In this document: positions 1-7,738 of the stretch, one piece after another
Layout of the letters: each line of letters starts with the position of its first letter
Numbering within the stretch: position 1 is the first letter of the stretch
Made by a program: the position numbers and the translations under genes
Assembly: GCF_028368935.1 (NCBI RefSeq)
Contig: NZ_JAQNDK010000002.1
Location: forward strand, 806,001-870,000
DNA: 64,000 nucleotides
Direction of reading: 5' to 3'
Origin: Sorangium aterium
Lineage (GTDB): Bacteria > Myxococcota_A > Polyangia > Polyangiales > Polyangiaceae
Notes under the pieces: model-generated
The model's input: the letters and a program-made list of their open reading frames with translations, nothing else
What the model was told of the DNA's origin: nothing
The model's database searches: none

Positions 1-4
1 GAAC

Positions 5-1351
5 GTGCTCTTTCCGTTTTACGAGACGAAACTCCGAGGGAGAGCCACGCTGGCCTACCTGGGGGAGCTGGAGCGGTCCCAGTGGCGTCCGGAGCGCGAG
101 CTCAGGGAGCTCAACTGGAGAAAGATGCTGGCGGCCCTCCGCTTTGCCGAGCAGAGCGTGCCCTTCTACCGGCGCCGCTTCGCCGAATACGGGGTGCGGG
201 TCAAGGACGTGCACGCGCCCGAGGATCTCGCGCGCTTTCCGGTGTTGACCAAAGCCGATCTCCGCGCGCACGGCAGCGAGCTCATCGCTGATGGGTGGCG
301 CGGCAAGCTCTTCAGGAGCGGTACGGGCGGATCGACCGGAGAGCCGGCGCGCTTCTTTTACGATCACACGACATACGAGTGTAGAAGCGCCGCGGCCCTG
401 CGCTCCGACGCGTGGGCCGGCGGCCGGATCGGGGACAAGGAGCTGTACATCTGGGGGATTCCGACCCTGGAGCCCCGCTGGAAGAAGGCGAAGCGCACGC
501 TGCACGAGGCGCTGATTCGGAAGAAGACGGTCAGCGCGTGGAACCTGGCGGAGGAGCGGCTCGCGGGGGTGGTGGACGAGATCCGGCGCTACCAGCCGAA
601 CCTCGTTGTGGGGTACACGAGCCCACTCTACTACACGGCGCGCTATGCGCTCGAGACCGGGCACCGGCTGCCCACGCCGAAGGGGATCATCGCGACGGCG
701 GAGCGGCTGTTCCCTCACCAGCGCGAGGTGATCGAGCGGGCGTTCCAGGCGCCGGTCTACGACCGTTATGGATGCAGGGAGATGATGCTGATCGGCGCGG
801 AGTGTGAGCGCCACGAGGGCAAGCACCTCAACATCGAGAACGTCTTCCTCGAGGTGGTGCGCGGCGGCCGGCACGCGCGGCCCGGCGAGCCGGGCGAGGT
901 GATCCTGAGCGATCTCGTGTGCCGGTCGATGCCGCTGATCCGTTACAAGAACGAGGATGTGGTGGTCGCGGCCGACAAGGCCTGCTCCTGCGGCCGCGGG
1001 CTGCCGCTGCTCGCCTCGGTCGAGGGGCGGGTGCTCGACATGATCGTCGGGACGGACGGCCAGCTCCTCTCGTCCGTGTTCTTCCCCTACTTCTTCAAGG
1101 ACAATCCGACGGTGGAGCGGTATCAGGTCCACCAGGACAAGACGCGGGCGATCACGATCAAGATCATCCCTGGCGAGGGGTACGGGCCGGAGACGTCGCA
1201 GGCCATCGAGCGCGATCTGCGCCGGTTCCTCGGGGAGCGGGCGGACATCCGGGTGCAGCTCGTCAGCGACATCCCGGTCACATCGGGCGGCAAGTTCCGC
1301 TTCACCATGACCGAGGTGCCGATCGAGTTCGGCCGCGAGGCCGCGGCATGA
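5..1351 (+). CDS. PaaK/CapK-like adenylate-forming enzyme
   Basis: Resembles the phenylacetate-CoA ligase / CapK branch of adenylate-forming enzymes that sits in many capsule and exopolysaccharide clusters, where the true substrate is usually unknown. The Ser/Thr/Gly-rich ATP-binding motif SGTGGSTGEP is at residues 105-114, and YDRYGCREM (about residues 253-261) matches the family's second nucleotide-binding region. Length (448 aa) is normal for CapK-like proteins. The start used is the GTG at position 5, but the frame is open to the window edge, so a few N-terminal residues could be missing. The stop overlaps the next start (ATGA), implying translational coupling with the glycosyltransferase and a shared role in surface polysaccharide synthesis. 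Family is clear; substrate is not. Confidence 0.8.
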   Translation: MLFPFYETKLRGRATLAYLGELERSQWRPERELRELNWRKMLAALRFAEQSVPFYRRRFAEYGVRVKDVHAPEDLARFPVLTKADLRAHGSELIADGWRGKLFRSGTGGSTGEPARFFYDHTTYECRSAAALRSDAWAGGRIGDKELYIWGIPTLEPRWKKAKRTLHEALIRKKTVSAWNLAEERLAGVVDEIRRYQPNLVVGYTSPLYYTARYALETGHRLPTPKGIIATAERLFPHQREVIERAFQAPVYDRYGCREMMLIGAECERHEGKHLNIENVFLEVVRGGRHARPGEPGEVILSDLVCRSMPLIRYKNEDVVVAADKACSCGRGLPLLASVEGRVLDMIVGTDGQLLSSVFFPYFFKDNPTVERYQVHQDKTRAITIKIIPGEGYGPETSQAIERDLRRFLGERADIRVQLVSDIPVTSGGKFRFTMTEVPIEFGREAAA

Positions 1352-2523
1352 TCGGAGCGCCCGGGGTCCGGCCGGCGCCGTATGCCGCGCCGGGCCGGCC
1401 CGCGAAGGTCGCCCACGTCGTGCTGTCGCTCAACGTGGGTGGGCTCGAGCGGGTGGTGCTCCGGCTGCTCGACAGGATGGCGCGCGACCGGTTCGCGCCG
1501 GTGGTGTGCGCGCTCCAGGAGCCCGGCGCGCTGGCCGAGGAGCTGGCGCGGCTCGGCGTGCCGCTCGTGGTGCTCTCGCGGAAGCCCGGCCTCGACCCGG
1601 GGCTGCCGGTGCGGCTCTCGGCGTGGCTGCGCCGCGAGGGGATCGGGCTCGTGCACACGCACAACCCGGGGCCGCACCTCTATGGCGCGCTCGCGGCGGC
1701 CCTGGCGCGGGCGGCGGCGCTCCCCGGCGGCGGCGGGCCGCGCGTCATCCACACGAAGCACGGGCGCAACTACCCGAAGCAGAAGCGAAAGGTGCTGGTC
1801 AACCGGCTGGCCGCGGCGCTCACGGACCGGGTTGTGGCGGTGAGCGACGACGCGCGCGCGGTCGCGCTCGAGGTGGAGCACGTCGATCCGGCCAAGGTCG
1901 TGACGATATTGAACGGCGTGGACACGGACGTGTTCCGGCCGGGCGACGCGGTCGCGGCGCGGGCGCGGCTCGGGGTGCCGGCGTCGGGCTACCACGTGGG
2001 GTGTGTCGCGCGGCTGTCGCCGGAGAAGGACCACGCGACGCTGCTCGACGCGTTCGCGCGGCTCCGCGCGGCGCGGCCCGACGCGCATCTGACGCTGATC
2101 GGCGACGGCCCGCGGCGGCCTGCGCTCGAGGCGCAGGCGGCGCGGCTCGGGCTCGGCGGGGCGGTGACGTTCACGGGGACGCGCGGGGACGTGGCAGAGC
2201 TGCTGCCGGCCTTCGATGTGTTCGCGCTCGCGTCGTTGACGGAGGGGATCTCGCTGACGCTCATCGAGGCGGCGGCGGCGGGGTTGCCTATCGTCGCGAC
2301 GCGGGTGGGGGGCAATCCGGAGATCGTGGTGGATGGCGAGACAGGGATGCTGGTGCCGCCTGGAGCGCCGGAAACCCTCGCCGGCGCGCTCGAGGCGGTG
2401 GCGGTGCGGGATGATCGCGCGGAGATGGGATTGCGCGGGCGGGCGCGGGTGATGGAGCGGTTCGGGCTCGACCGCATGGCGCGCGCGTACGAGGACCTCT
2501 ATGACGAGGTTCTTGGGCGATAG
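1348..2523 (+). CDS. Family 4 glycosyltransferase
   Basis: A GT-B fold, retaining (GT4-type) glycosyltransferase of 391 aa, expected to act at the cytoplasmic face of the membrane and move a sugar from a nucleotide donor to a glycan or lipid-linked acceptor. The N-terminal domain has the donor-site loop LNVGGLERVV (about residues 26-35). The C-terminal domain has the typical NGVD segment after an ILNG strand, and the E-x7-E signature TEGISLTLIEAAAAGLPIV near residue 300. The ATG at 1348 overlaps the preceding stop by four bases, which fixes the start and indicates an operon with the CapK-like gene. Donor and acceptor cannot be told from sequence. Confidence 0.9.
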   Translation: MIGAPGVRPAPYAAPGRPAKVAHVVLSLNVGGLERVVLRLLDRMARDRFAPVVCALQEPGALAEELARLGVPLVVLSRKPGLDPGLPVRLSAWLRREGIGLVHTHNPGPHLYGALAAALARAAALPGGGGPRVIHTKHGRNYPKQKRKVLVNRLAAALTDRVVAVSDDARAVALEVEHVDPAKVVTILNGVDTDVFRPGDAVAARARLGVPASGYHVGCVARLSPEKDHATLLDAFARLRAARPDAHLTLIGDGPRRPALEAQAARLGLGGAVTFTGTRGDVAELLPAFDVFALASLTEGISLTLIEAAAAGLPIVATRVGGNPEIVVDGETGMLVPPGAPETLAGALEAVAVRDDRAEMGLRGRARVMERFGLDRMARAYEDLYDEVLGR

Positions 2524-3565
2524 GGGATCAACCGTGAAACGTCATCTCGTCGTGCACGAGGCGGGCAATGGGTCGGTCATGTTCAGGACCAAGGACCCAC
2601 GAAAATGGAAGTCCTACCTCCAGAACCTGGGCGAGGTGTGCGGCGCGGCATGGCGAGACGATCTGTCAGAGGAGGAGGATCGCGCGTGGGCCGAGGCGCA
2701 CCGGAAAGAGTTCCACCACTGGGTCGACGGCAGAGCCGCCCCGCCGTGGCCGATGCTGATCGCCGCCGTGAAGCGCGCGTTCGTCGCCGGCTATGGGGCT
2801 CTCGAGCGAAAGCCCACCACGGAGGCCGAGGCGCTCGCGCGCCTGGACAGGACCTATCTCTGGAAGCTGCTGACGGCCGAGGATGTGGCCCAGAGCCACG
2901 GCCCCGAGGCGCTCCGCGCCTTCCAGCGGGGCTTCCGGCTGGGACGAAGCCAGAGACCCTTCTCCACGAAGAGGAACATCCCCCGGATGGTGGATCCTCC
3001 CTATCACTGGTACCGCCAGCAGGCGGAGGCGAACTTGCTGGGGCCGAGCGCAGCTCGCGAGCGAGCCCTCGTGGCCGCATGGCGCGCGAGCGGCGCGAGT
3101 CGCGAGGACGTGGAGGCGAGCCAGCGAGCACTGCGCGAGCTCCATGCGAGCGCGTGGCGCGATGATGTGCCCGAGGACGATCGCGCGTGGGCCGAGGCGT
3201 ACCGCGAGTCGTGCGCGCACTGGGTCACCGTCCACCGGCGCGATGCGGTGGCGCAGAGCGCCTACGAGGCATATCTCCGGAGCAGCGACGGAATCCTCGA
3301 CGGGGAGCCTGCGCCACCCTCGCTGAGGCCATTCCACGACGACGCGAAACCATGGCTGGCCTTCGCGGATCGCGTCGAGGACGCGCCCGAGGACGAGAGC
3401 GAGCTCGCGACGGCCGAGGCGGCCGCGCGCGAGTACTGGGACGCGCGCTGGCGCGAGGCGCCGCCATGGGACGGCGATCCGGCCCAGGTCCACTGGCTCG
3501 CGGCGGTCCGCGCCGCGCGGGAGACGTCGGAGGCGATGGCCGACCACATCCCGAGGCCCTGGTAG
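2501..3565 (+). CDS. Unknown protein with internal repeats
   Basis: No family recognised. The frame has normal high-GC third positions, so it is probably a real gene. It begins inside the end of the glycosyltransferase; starts at ATG 2501 or GTG 2534 are both possible, and the GTG avoids the overlap. The protein (354 aa from the first start) is soluble, highly charged and rich in Ala, Arg, Glu and Trp. A block of about 30 residues is present twice: WRDDLSEEEDRAWAEAHRKE near residue 50 and WRDDVPEDDRAWAEAYRES near residue 220. A weaker third copy around WRDARWREAPPW-like sequence lies near the C-terminus. The pattern suggests an alpha-helical repeat protein. Function unknown. Confidence 0.65.
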   Translation: MTRFLGDRGSTVKRHLVVHEAGNGSVMFRTKDPRKWKSYLQNLGEVCGAAWRDDLSEEEDRAWAEAHRKEFHHWVDGRAAPPWPMLIAAVKRAFVAGYGALERKPTTEAEALARLDRTYLWKLLTAEDVAQSHGPEALRAFQRGFRLGRSQRPFSTKRNIPRMVDPPYHWYRQQAEANLLGPSAARERALVAAWRASGASREDVEASQRALRELHASAWRDDVPEDDRAWAEAYRESCAHWVTVHRRDAVAQSAYEAYLRSSDGILDGEPAPPSLRPFHDDAKPWLAFADRVEDAPEDESELATAEAAAREYWDARWREAPPWDGDPAQVHWLAAVRAARETSEAMADHIPRPW

Positions 3566-3644
3566 CCTTACCCGAGGTGCCAGTCTCCGTGGTCGGTGTG
3601 CTCCGGCCTCCCGGAGGCGCCGGTGTCACCGCGGCTCTGCTGTT

Positions 3645-4937
3645 CTATTTGCGCTCGTAGAAGGTGAGGCTCACCCCGCCGCCCGCCGCGCCACCCGGGT
3701 CGGAGCTCACATAGGACTTCGTGTTGAGGATCGCATAGGGGCCGTCCGCGCGCGTCTCGAAGACAGGCACGAGCGCGCCGAACGGTCCGCAGTTCCTCAC
3801 CACGATGACCTCGCCGTCCTTCGAGGACAGCGCGTACCGGGCGTCCAGCACCGTGGTCGACCCGATGAGCTGGTAATCCGCGCCTCCGGGGAGCACCGAG
3901 CCCGACAGGCCGCTCAGCAGCATTCCGCCGGTGACCGTGCCCCCGGTGATGGGAATGATGTTGCGCGTGCCGCGCTTGCTCGCGCCGACAGACACGGATG
4001 CGCCGAGCGAGACGGACTCGGTGAACACGCTGGAGCCCTTCGCCCCGGTCGCCGTCGAGCACTCCCACGATTGGTTCGGGACGCCCGCGGGATCCTTGAG
4101 CTGGATCTTCGGCTCTCCGGCGTCCACCTTGCTGATGTCGTAGATGTCGAGCTGGATCGTGCCCGCCGCGGCGTCGACGACGCGGGTGCCCGCGAACTTC
4201 CCGGTGTTGAGCCACGCGAGCGAGCTCGAGGTGGCGACCTCGAAGTCCGGGACGATCCGGACGACGTCATCGCCGGCGGCGGCCACGCCGCAGGTCCGCA
4301 GCAAGATGGGGGTGCCGTCGCTCGCCTTCAGGATGTTGATCTCCTCGAGCTCGACGGATCCGTTCGACAGCGTGAGCTCGAGATCCATGCCGCCCGTGAG
4401 GAACGTGGCCTGGATCTTGTCGCCCGTGAGCGTGCCCCCCTTCACGTCGAGGAGGCGGCGGTGTCCGAACTGGGTGGTCCCGACATCGTGGGTCTGGCCG
4501 AGCTGGAGCGTCGCCCGAAGGACGAGCTCGCCGCGCGTGGGGAGCGGAATGCCGTTCGGCATCCCGCAGGTCCACGAGGGATCGGGGACGATCGTCGCCT
4601 CCTCGCTGCCGTTGTCGCCGCCGCCGGCGCCGGGCGCCCCGCCTGCGCCGCCGCTGCTGCTGCCCGTCTCCTCGGCGCCACCGGTTCCCGTGGTTCCGCT
4701 GCCCGCGGTGGTTCCGCTACCCGCGGTGGTTCCGCTACCCGCGCCGCCCACACCGGCGTCGCCGCCCGTGCCGGTCGCTCCGCCGGAACCGCTCGACGCC
4801 GCGCCGCCGGAGCTGCTGCTCGTCGTCCCTCCGCTGGTATCGTCGGTCGACGAACCACAGCCTCCAGAGCAGATGCCCAGGATTCCAGTTATCAAGAGCT
4901 TCGCTGGCAGATTCTTGATCACCATTGCCGGACCCAT
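3645..4937 (-). CDS. Tandem DUF3237 lipoprotein
   Basis: A predicted outer-envelope lipoprotein of 430 aa. A short hydrophobic signal ends at a Cys near residue 27 (ICSGGC; the lipobox is imperfect), followed by about 80 residues of Gly/Ser/Ala/Thr linker typical of myxobacterial lipoproteins, with an 18-base tandem repeat giving GTTAGS units. Two DUF3237-like beta-barrel domains follow (about residues 115-275 and 290-430). The second has the family hallmarks IPITGGTV, LPGGADYQL, LDARYAL and ILNTKSYV; the first is more diverged (GGTLTGDK, AWLNTGKF). ATG 4937 and ATG 4925 are both possible starts. DUF3237 proteins have no established activity. The next minus-strand gene upstream is another lipoprotein, but the 66-base gap does not prove an operon. 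Confidence 0.75.
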   Translation of the reverse strand: MGPAMVIKNLPAKLLITGILGICSGGCGSSTDDTSGGTTSSSSGGAASSGSGGATGTGGDAGVGGAGSGTTAGSGTTAGSGTTGTGGAEETGSSSGGAGGAPGAGGGDNGSEEATIVPDPSWTCGMPNGIPLPTRGELVLRATLQLGQTHDVGTTQFGHRRLLDVKGGTLTGDKIQATFLTGGMDLELTLSNGSVELEEINILKASDGTPILLRTCGVAAAGDDVVRIVPDFEVATSSSLAWLNTGKFAGTRVVDAAAGTIQLDIYDISKVDAGEPKIQLKDPAGVPNQSWECSTATGAKGSSVFTESVSLGASVSVGASKRGTRNIIPITGGTVTGGMLLSGLSGSVLPGGADYQLIGSTTVLDARYALSSKDGEVIVVRNCGPFGALVPVFETRADGPYAILNTKSYVSSDPGGAAGGGVSLTFYERK

Positions 4938-5003
4938 CCGTTCAATCGCACGTTGCGATTCGATGCACCCTGAAACGGGGCGCTGGTTCGAGCGACGCCC
5001 GCT

Positions 5004-6056
5004 TCAGAACTGCGAGAAGAAGCTCCAGATCGACGCGCCGGAGTTGTTCGGCAGGGCGTGGTCCCCGTCGAACTCGCACCAGACGACGGGGTAGCCCGCG
5101 TCGCAGCCCTCGTAGCTGACGCAGGGGCTCGGCTCGACCGGCGTGGTCTGCTGACCGCAGTGGTTTCGCTCGAGGAAGACATCGCGAGCGCTCTGACCGT
5201 TCTTGACCGGAACCACGCTGTCGGCGTTGCCGTGGGAGCCCCACATGGCCACGGGATGGTCGCCGTCCTCGCAGCCGCTGTAGAGCGCGCCGGACATGGG
5301 GGCGATGGCGCGGAAGACGTCGCCCATCGCACAGCCGACCGCGTAGGACATCATGCCGCCGTAGCTGAACCCCGTCGAAAAGATCCTGCTCTCGTCGATG
5401 CAGAGCTCGGCGCGGAAGCGGTCGAGCATGGCGCGGAGGAACGTCATGTCGCGGCCCCCCGGGTTCTCCCAGCCCTGGTCGATGCCCTCGGGCGAGACGA
5501 AGATCGTCGAGCCGTTGGCGCGACTCTGGAGGCCGTAGTAGCCGCCGCCGAACCCGGTCGCGACCTGCTGGGCCGAGCCGCCTCGGGGATGCCAGGTGAA
5601 GATCAGCCGATAAGGGTGGTTCGGATCGTAGCCGTCCGGCACGGCGAGGATGTACTCGCGCGTCGTGCCCCCGACATCGATGCTGAAACGGCCGCTCTTC
5701 GGCGCGGTCGCGCTGCCGCAGCCCGCGCTCTGCGCGTCTCCTCCAGCGCCGCTCGATCCGGAGCCGGCAACGCTCCCGCCGCCCGCGCCAGTTTCCCCCG
5801 AGTCCGGGCGCCCGCCGCTGCCGCCTGCGCCGCTGACCGCCCCCGACGAGCCGCTGGTCGCCGACGGGCCACCGGTTGCCGACGAGCCACCCGTGGCGCC
5901 GGATGCGCTGGATCCGGGCCCACCGGGCCCTCCTGCGCTGCCGCCGGAAGATGCCTCGGTCGTCGCTTCTCCCTCGCTGGAGCAGCCCAGCGCCGCGAAC
6001 GCCGCGAGCGCAACGAGCCCTGGAGCGATCACGCCGAAATTGCGAAGCGTTTTCAT
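5004..6056 (-). CDS. LpqC-like alpha/beta-hydrolase lipoprotein
   Basis: Secreted esterase of the LpqC / polyhydroxybutyrate depolymerase / CE1 feruloyl-esterase type. The signal peptide ends in the lipobox AALGC (Cys25), then a Gly/Ser/Ala linker to about residue 115 places the catalytic domain away from the membrane. The nucleophile elbow GFSYGG has Ser231, the acid is probably Asp279 in HGNADSVVP, and the base His333 in EFDGDHALP, so a full Ser-Asp-His triad is present. Several Cys pairs fit an oxidising location. The ATG at 6056 has a GAGGCGAGGA-type ribosome-binding site just upstream. The likely job is extracellular cleavage of esters in plant or microbial polymers; substrate is inferred only. 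Confidence 0.85.
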   Translation of the reverse strand: MKTLRNFGVIAPGLVALAAFAALGCSSEGEATTEASSGGSAGGPGGPGSSASGATGGSSATGGPSATSGSSGAVSGAGGSGGRPDSGETGAGGGSVAGSGSSGAGGDAQSAGCGSATAPKSGRFSIDVGGTTREYILAVPDGYDPNHPYRLIFTWHPRGGSAQQVATGFGGGYYGLQSRANGSTIFVSPEGIDQGWENPGGRDMTFLRAMLDRFRAELCIDESRIFSTGFSYGGMMSYAVGCAMGDVFRAIAPMSGALYSGCEDGDHPVAMWGSHGNADSVVPVKNGQSARDVFLERNHCGQQTTPVEPSPCVSYEGCDAGYPVVWCEFDGDHALPNNSGASIWSFFSQF

Positions 6057-6134
6057 TCGTCCTCGCCTCTCTATTCTAAGATCGCCGTCCGTCCTCGCAT
6101 CACCGATGAGGGTGACCGCAACGAGGTCGTACCC

Positions 6135-6206
6135 TATGCCTCAGGGCCGAGGCATAGGCATACTCGCCTATGCGTCGGCCCTGAGGCATAGGCATACTCG
6201 CCTATG
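6135..6206. repeat. Nested palindromic repeat between two lipoprotein-type genes
   Basis: A 16-base sequence at 6135-6150 is repeated as its perfect reverse complement at 6175-6190. The 24-base spacer contains its own hairpin (CATAGG...CCTATG, 6153-6172). A 22-base segment (6151-6172) recurs directly at 6185-6206. It lies between the stop of the coiled-coil membrane protein and the start of the esterase, both minus strand. It could serve as a terminator for the first or be a small mobile or REP-like palindrome. Confidence 0.75.
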
Positions 6207-6270
6207 ACGCAATGCGAGACGTCACGCCCGGATGGGCGGACTGGACGATGCGGGATCCGGCGACAAGCGT

Positions 6271-7482
6271 TCAGCCGCTCGGATCGAGCTGCAGGCCGAC
6301 CGTCCACGCGGCGCCGCCCGCCTCGTCCTTGACGGTGACGCGCCCCGTCGCGGCGTCGAGCTCGAACGCCGGGTCGCCGCCGTTCGGGGTCGTGTTCCCG
6401 TCGTGGACGCGGACGACCTTGTCGCCCTCCACCGTGCACTCCGAGACGCCGGTCGTGCCCGCGCCGTAGAGCATGCGGCCGGCGCACGCGAGGCGCGTGA
6501 GGCACTTGCCGCCTCGCGGGAGCGGCGAGACGAGCAGCGCGCACCTCGCGCCCGCCTTCACCGGGCTCGGTCCCGTGGACTCGGTCACGCGCGCGGACCG
6601 GCGCAGCGCCTTCCGGGTCGCGTCGAGGAGCGGCTCCCCCGCGACGGGCAGGCTCTGGTAAGCCAGCGTGAACTCGACGCGGTACGCGGGCACCGAGTCG
6701 CGCCAGACGGCGCCGGCCTTGCGGATGCTGTCGAGCGAGACCTCGGCCCGCTCCCCGGCGCGCGAGCCCTTGTCCTGGTACGAGAGGGCATAAGCAACCG
6801 TGCCAGGCGCAGGGCCGGAGTCCTCCTCCACGCCGGCGCTGAACATCGACATGCCGTTCAGCGGATCGCTCGACCTGTAGATCGGCTTGCCGCCGCAGAG
6901 GACCCGGAGCGCCGGCACGCGGATGTCGCTGCCCGAGCTCGCGAGCTCCGCCTCGACGGTGCACGCCGCGCCGGCCGCGAGGGGGAGCCCCGTGGCGCGC
7001 GTGACGGTCGCCCTCCAGGTCGCGGTCGCGGTCCGTGACGGCGCCTCGCTCGCCGGCGCGGCCGGCTCCGGCGGCGCCTGCGCTGGCTCGGGGACAGGCG
7101 CCGGCGGCTCGGGGAGGGGAGGCTGCTCCGGGAGGGGAAGGGGAGGCGGGGGCACCGCCGGCTGCTGGACGATCGCCATCGTCTCGCGCCCGGACCGCGC
7201 CAGCAGATAGCTCGCGGCCATCGCGCAGAGCCCCACGCCCGCCATCGTCACCAGGAGCGGCACCGCCGACGACCGCTTCGGCTGGCCGCGCACCGCGTCG
7301 AGCTCCCTGCCGAGCTGGTCGAGCACGCGGCGGGCCTCCGCCATCTGGCGCTCGATCTGCTCGACGCGCGCCGCCCGATCGCCGTCGCGGTGCTCCTCGA
7401 GCTCCTTCGTGGCCGCCGCGAGCTGCTCCTCGAGGCTGTCCACACGCCCTCGCAGCGCGTCTCGTTCGTCGCGGTATTGCAT
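6271..7482 (-). CDS. Coiled-coil single-pass membrane protein
   Basis: No catalytic family recognised. Residues 1-65 form a strongly charged coiled coil (MQYRDERDALRGRVDSLEEQ onward), followed by one transmembrane helix (about residues 71-95, VPLLVTMAGVGLCAMAASYL). A Pro/Glu-rich linker (PPPPLPLPEQPPLPEPPAP) runs to about residue 150. The outer part has two similar beta-rich domains of about 120 residues, each beginning with a Cys-containing strand and containing pairs such as VLCGGKPIYRSSDPLNG and LACAGRMLYGAGTTG. The layout is cytoplasmic coiled coil, membrane anchor, periplasmic sensor or binding module. The ATG at 7482 starts the charged coiled coil directly. A periplasmic sensing or scaffold role is speculation. 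Confidence 0.7.
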   Translation of the reverse strand: MQYRDERDALRGRVDSLEEQLAAATKELEEHRDGDRAARVEQIERQMAEARRVLDQLGRELDAVRGQPKRSSAVPLLVTMAGVGLCAMAASYLLARSGRETMAIVQQPAVPPPPLPLPEQPPLPEPPAPVPEPAQAPPEPAAPASEAPSRTATATWRATVTRATGLPLAAGAACTVEAELASSGSDIRVPALRVLCGGKPIYRSSDPLNGMSMFSAGVEEDSGPAPGTVAYALSYQDKGSRAGERAEVSLDSIRKAGAVWRDSVPAYRVEFTLAYQSLPVAGEPLLDATRKALRRSARVTESTGPSPVKAGARCALLVSPLPRGGKCLTRLACAGRMLYGAGTTGVSECTVEGDKVVRVHDGNTTPNGGDPAFELDAATGRVTVKDEAGGAAWTVGLQLDPSG

Positions 7483-7723
7483 TGCTCGACGATACCACCG
7501 ACCAGCTCGCCCGCACCGGCGGCGCGCCGGTCGTCGAAACGCGTGGAGACGCGTCGAAGCGCTTCGACACGCACGCAGCGTGTGGGGCGGCCATGTCCGC
7601 AGTCCGACGTCACGCGCCGGATTCCACGGCAGAACGCAAGACTTCTCGCCCGGGCCGGCGGCGCAGCGTATACGATGTAGCCGGTCCTCAGCGGTCGTGG
7701 GGAGGGCGGTCAGGTTGTGGAGC

Positions 7724-7729
7724 AGGAGG
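7724..7729 (+). promoter_or_regulatory. Ribosome-binding site fixing the start at 7739
   Basis: AGGAGG, nine bases before ATG 7739. The frame is open for 330 bases upstream, but this perfect site and the match of the following residues to the paralogue's N-terminus settle the start. Confidence 0.75.
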
Positions 7730-7738
7730 CCGTCGGGA

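Noticed and set aside
6134-7594. A longer minus-strand frame overlapping the coiled-coil protein
   Set aside because: It is in a different frame from the 6271-7482 gene, is full of low-complexity Arg/Ala/Gly, and has no signal or domain.
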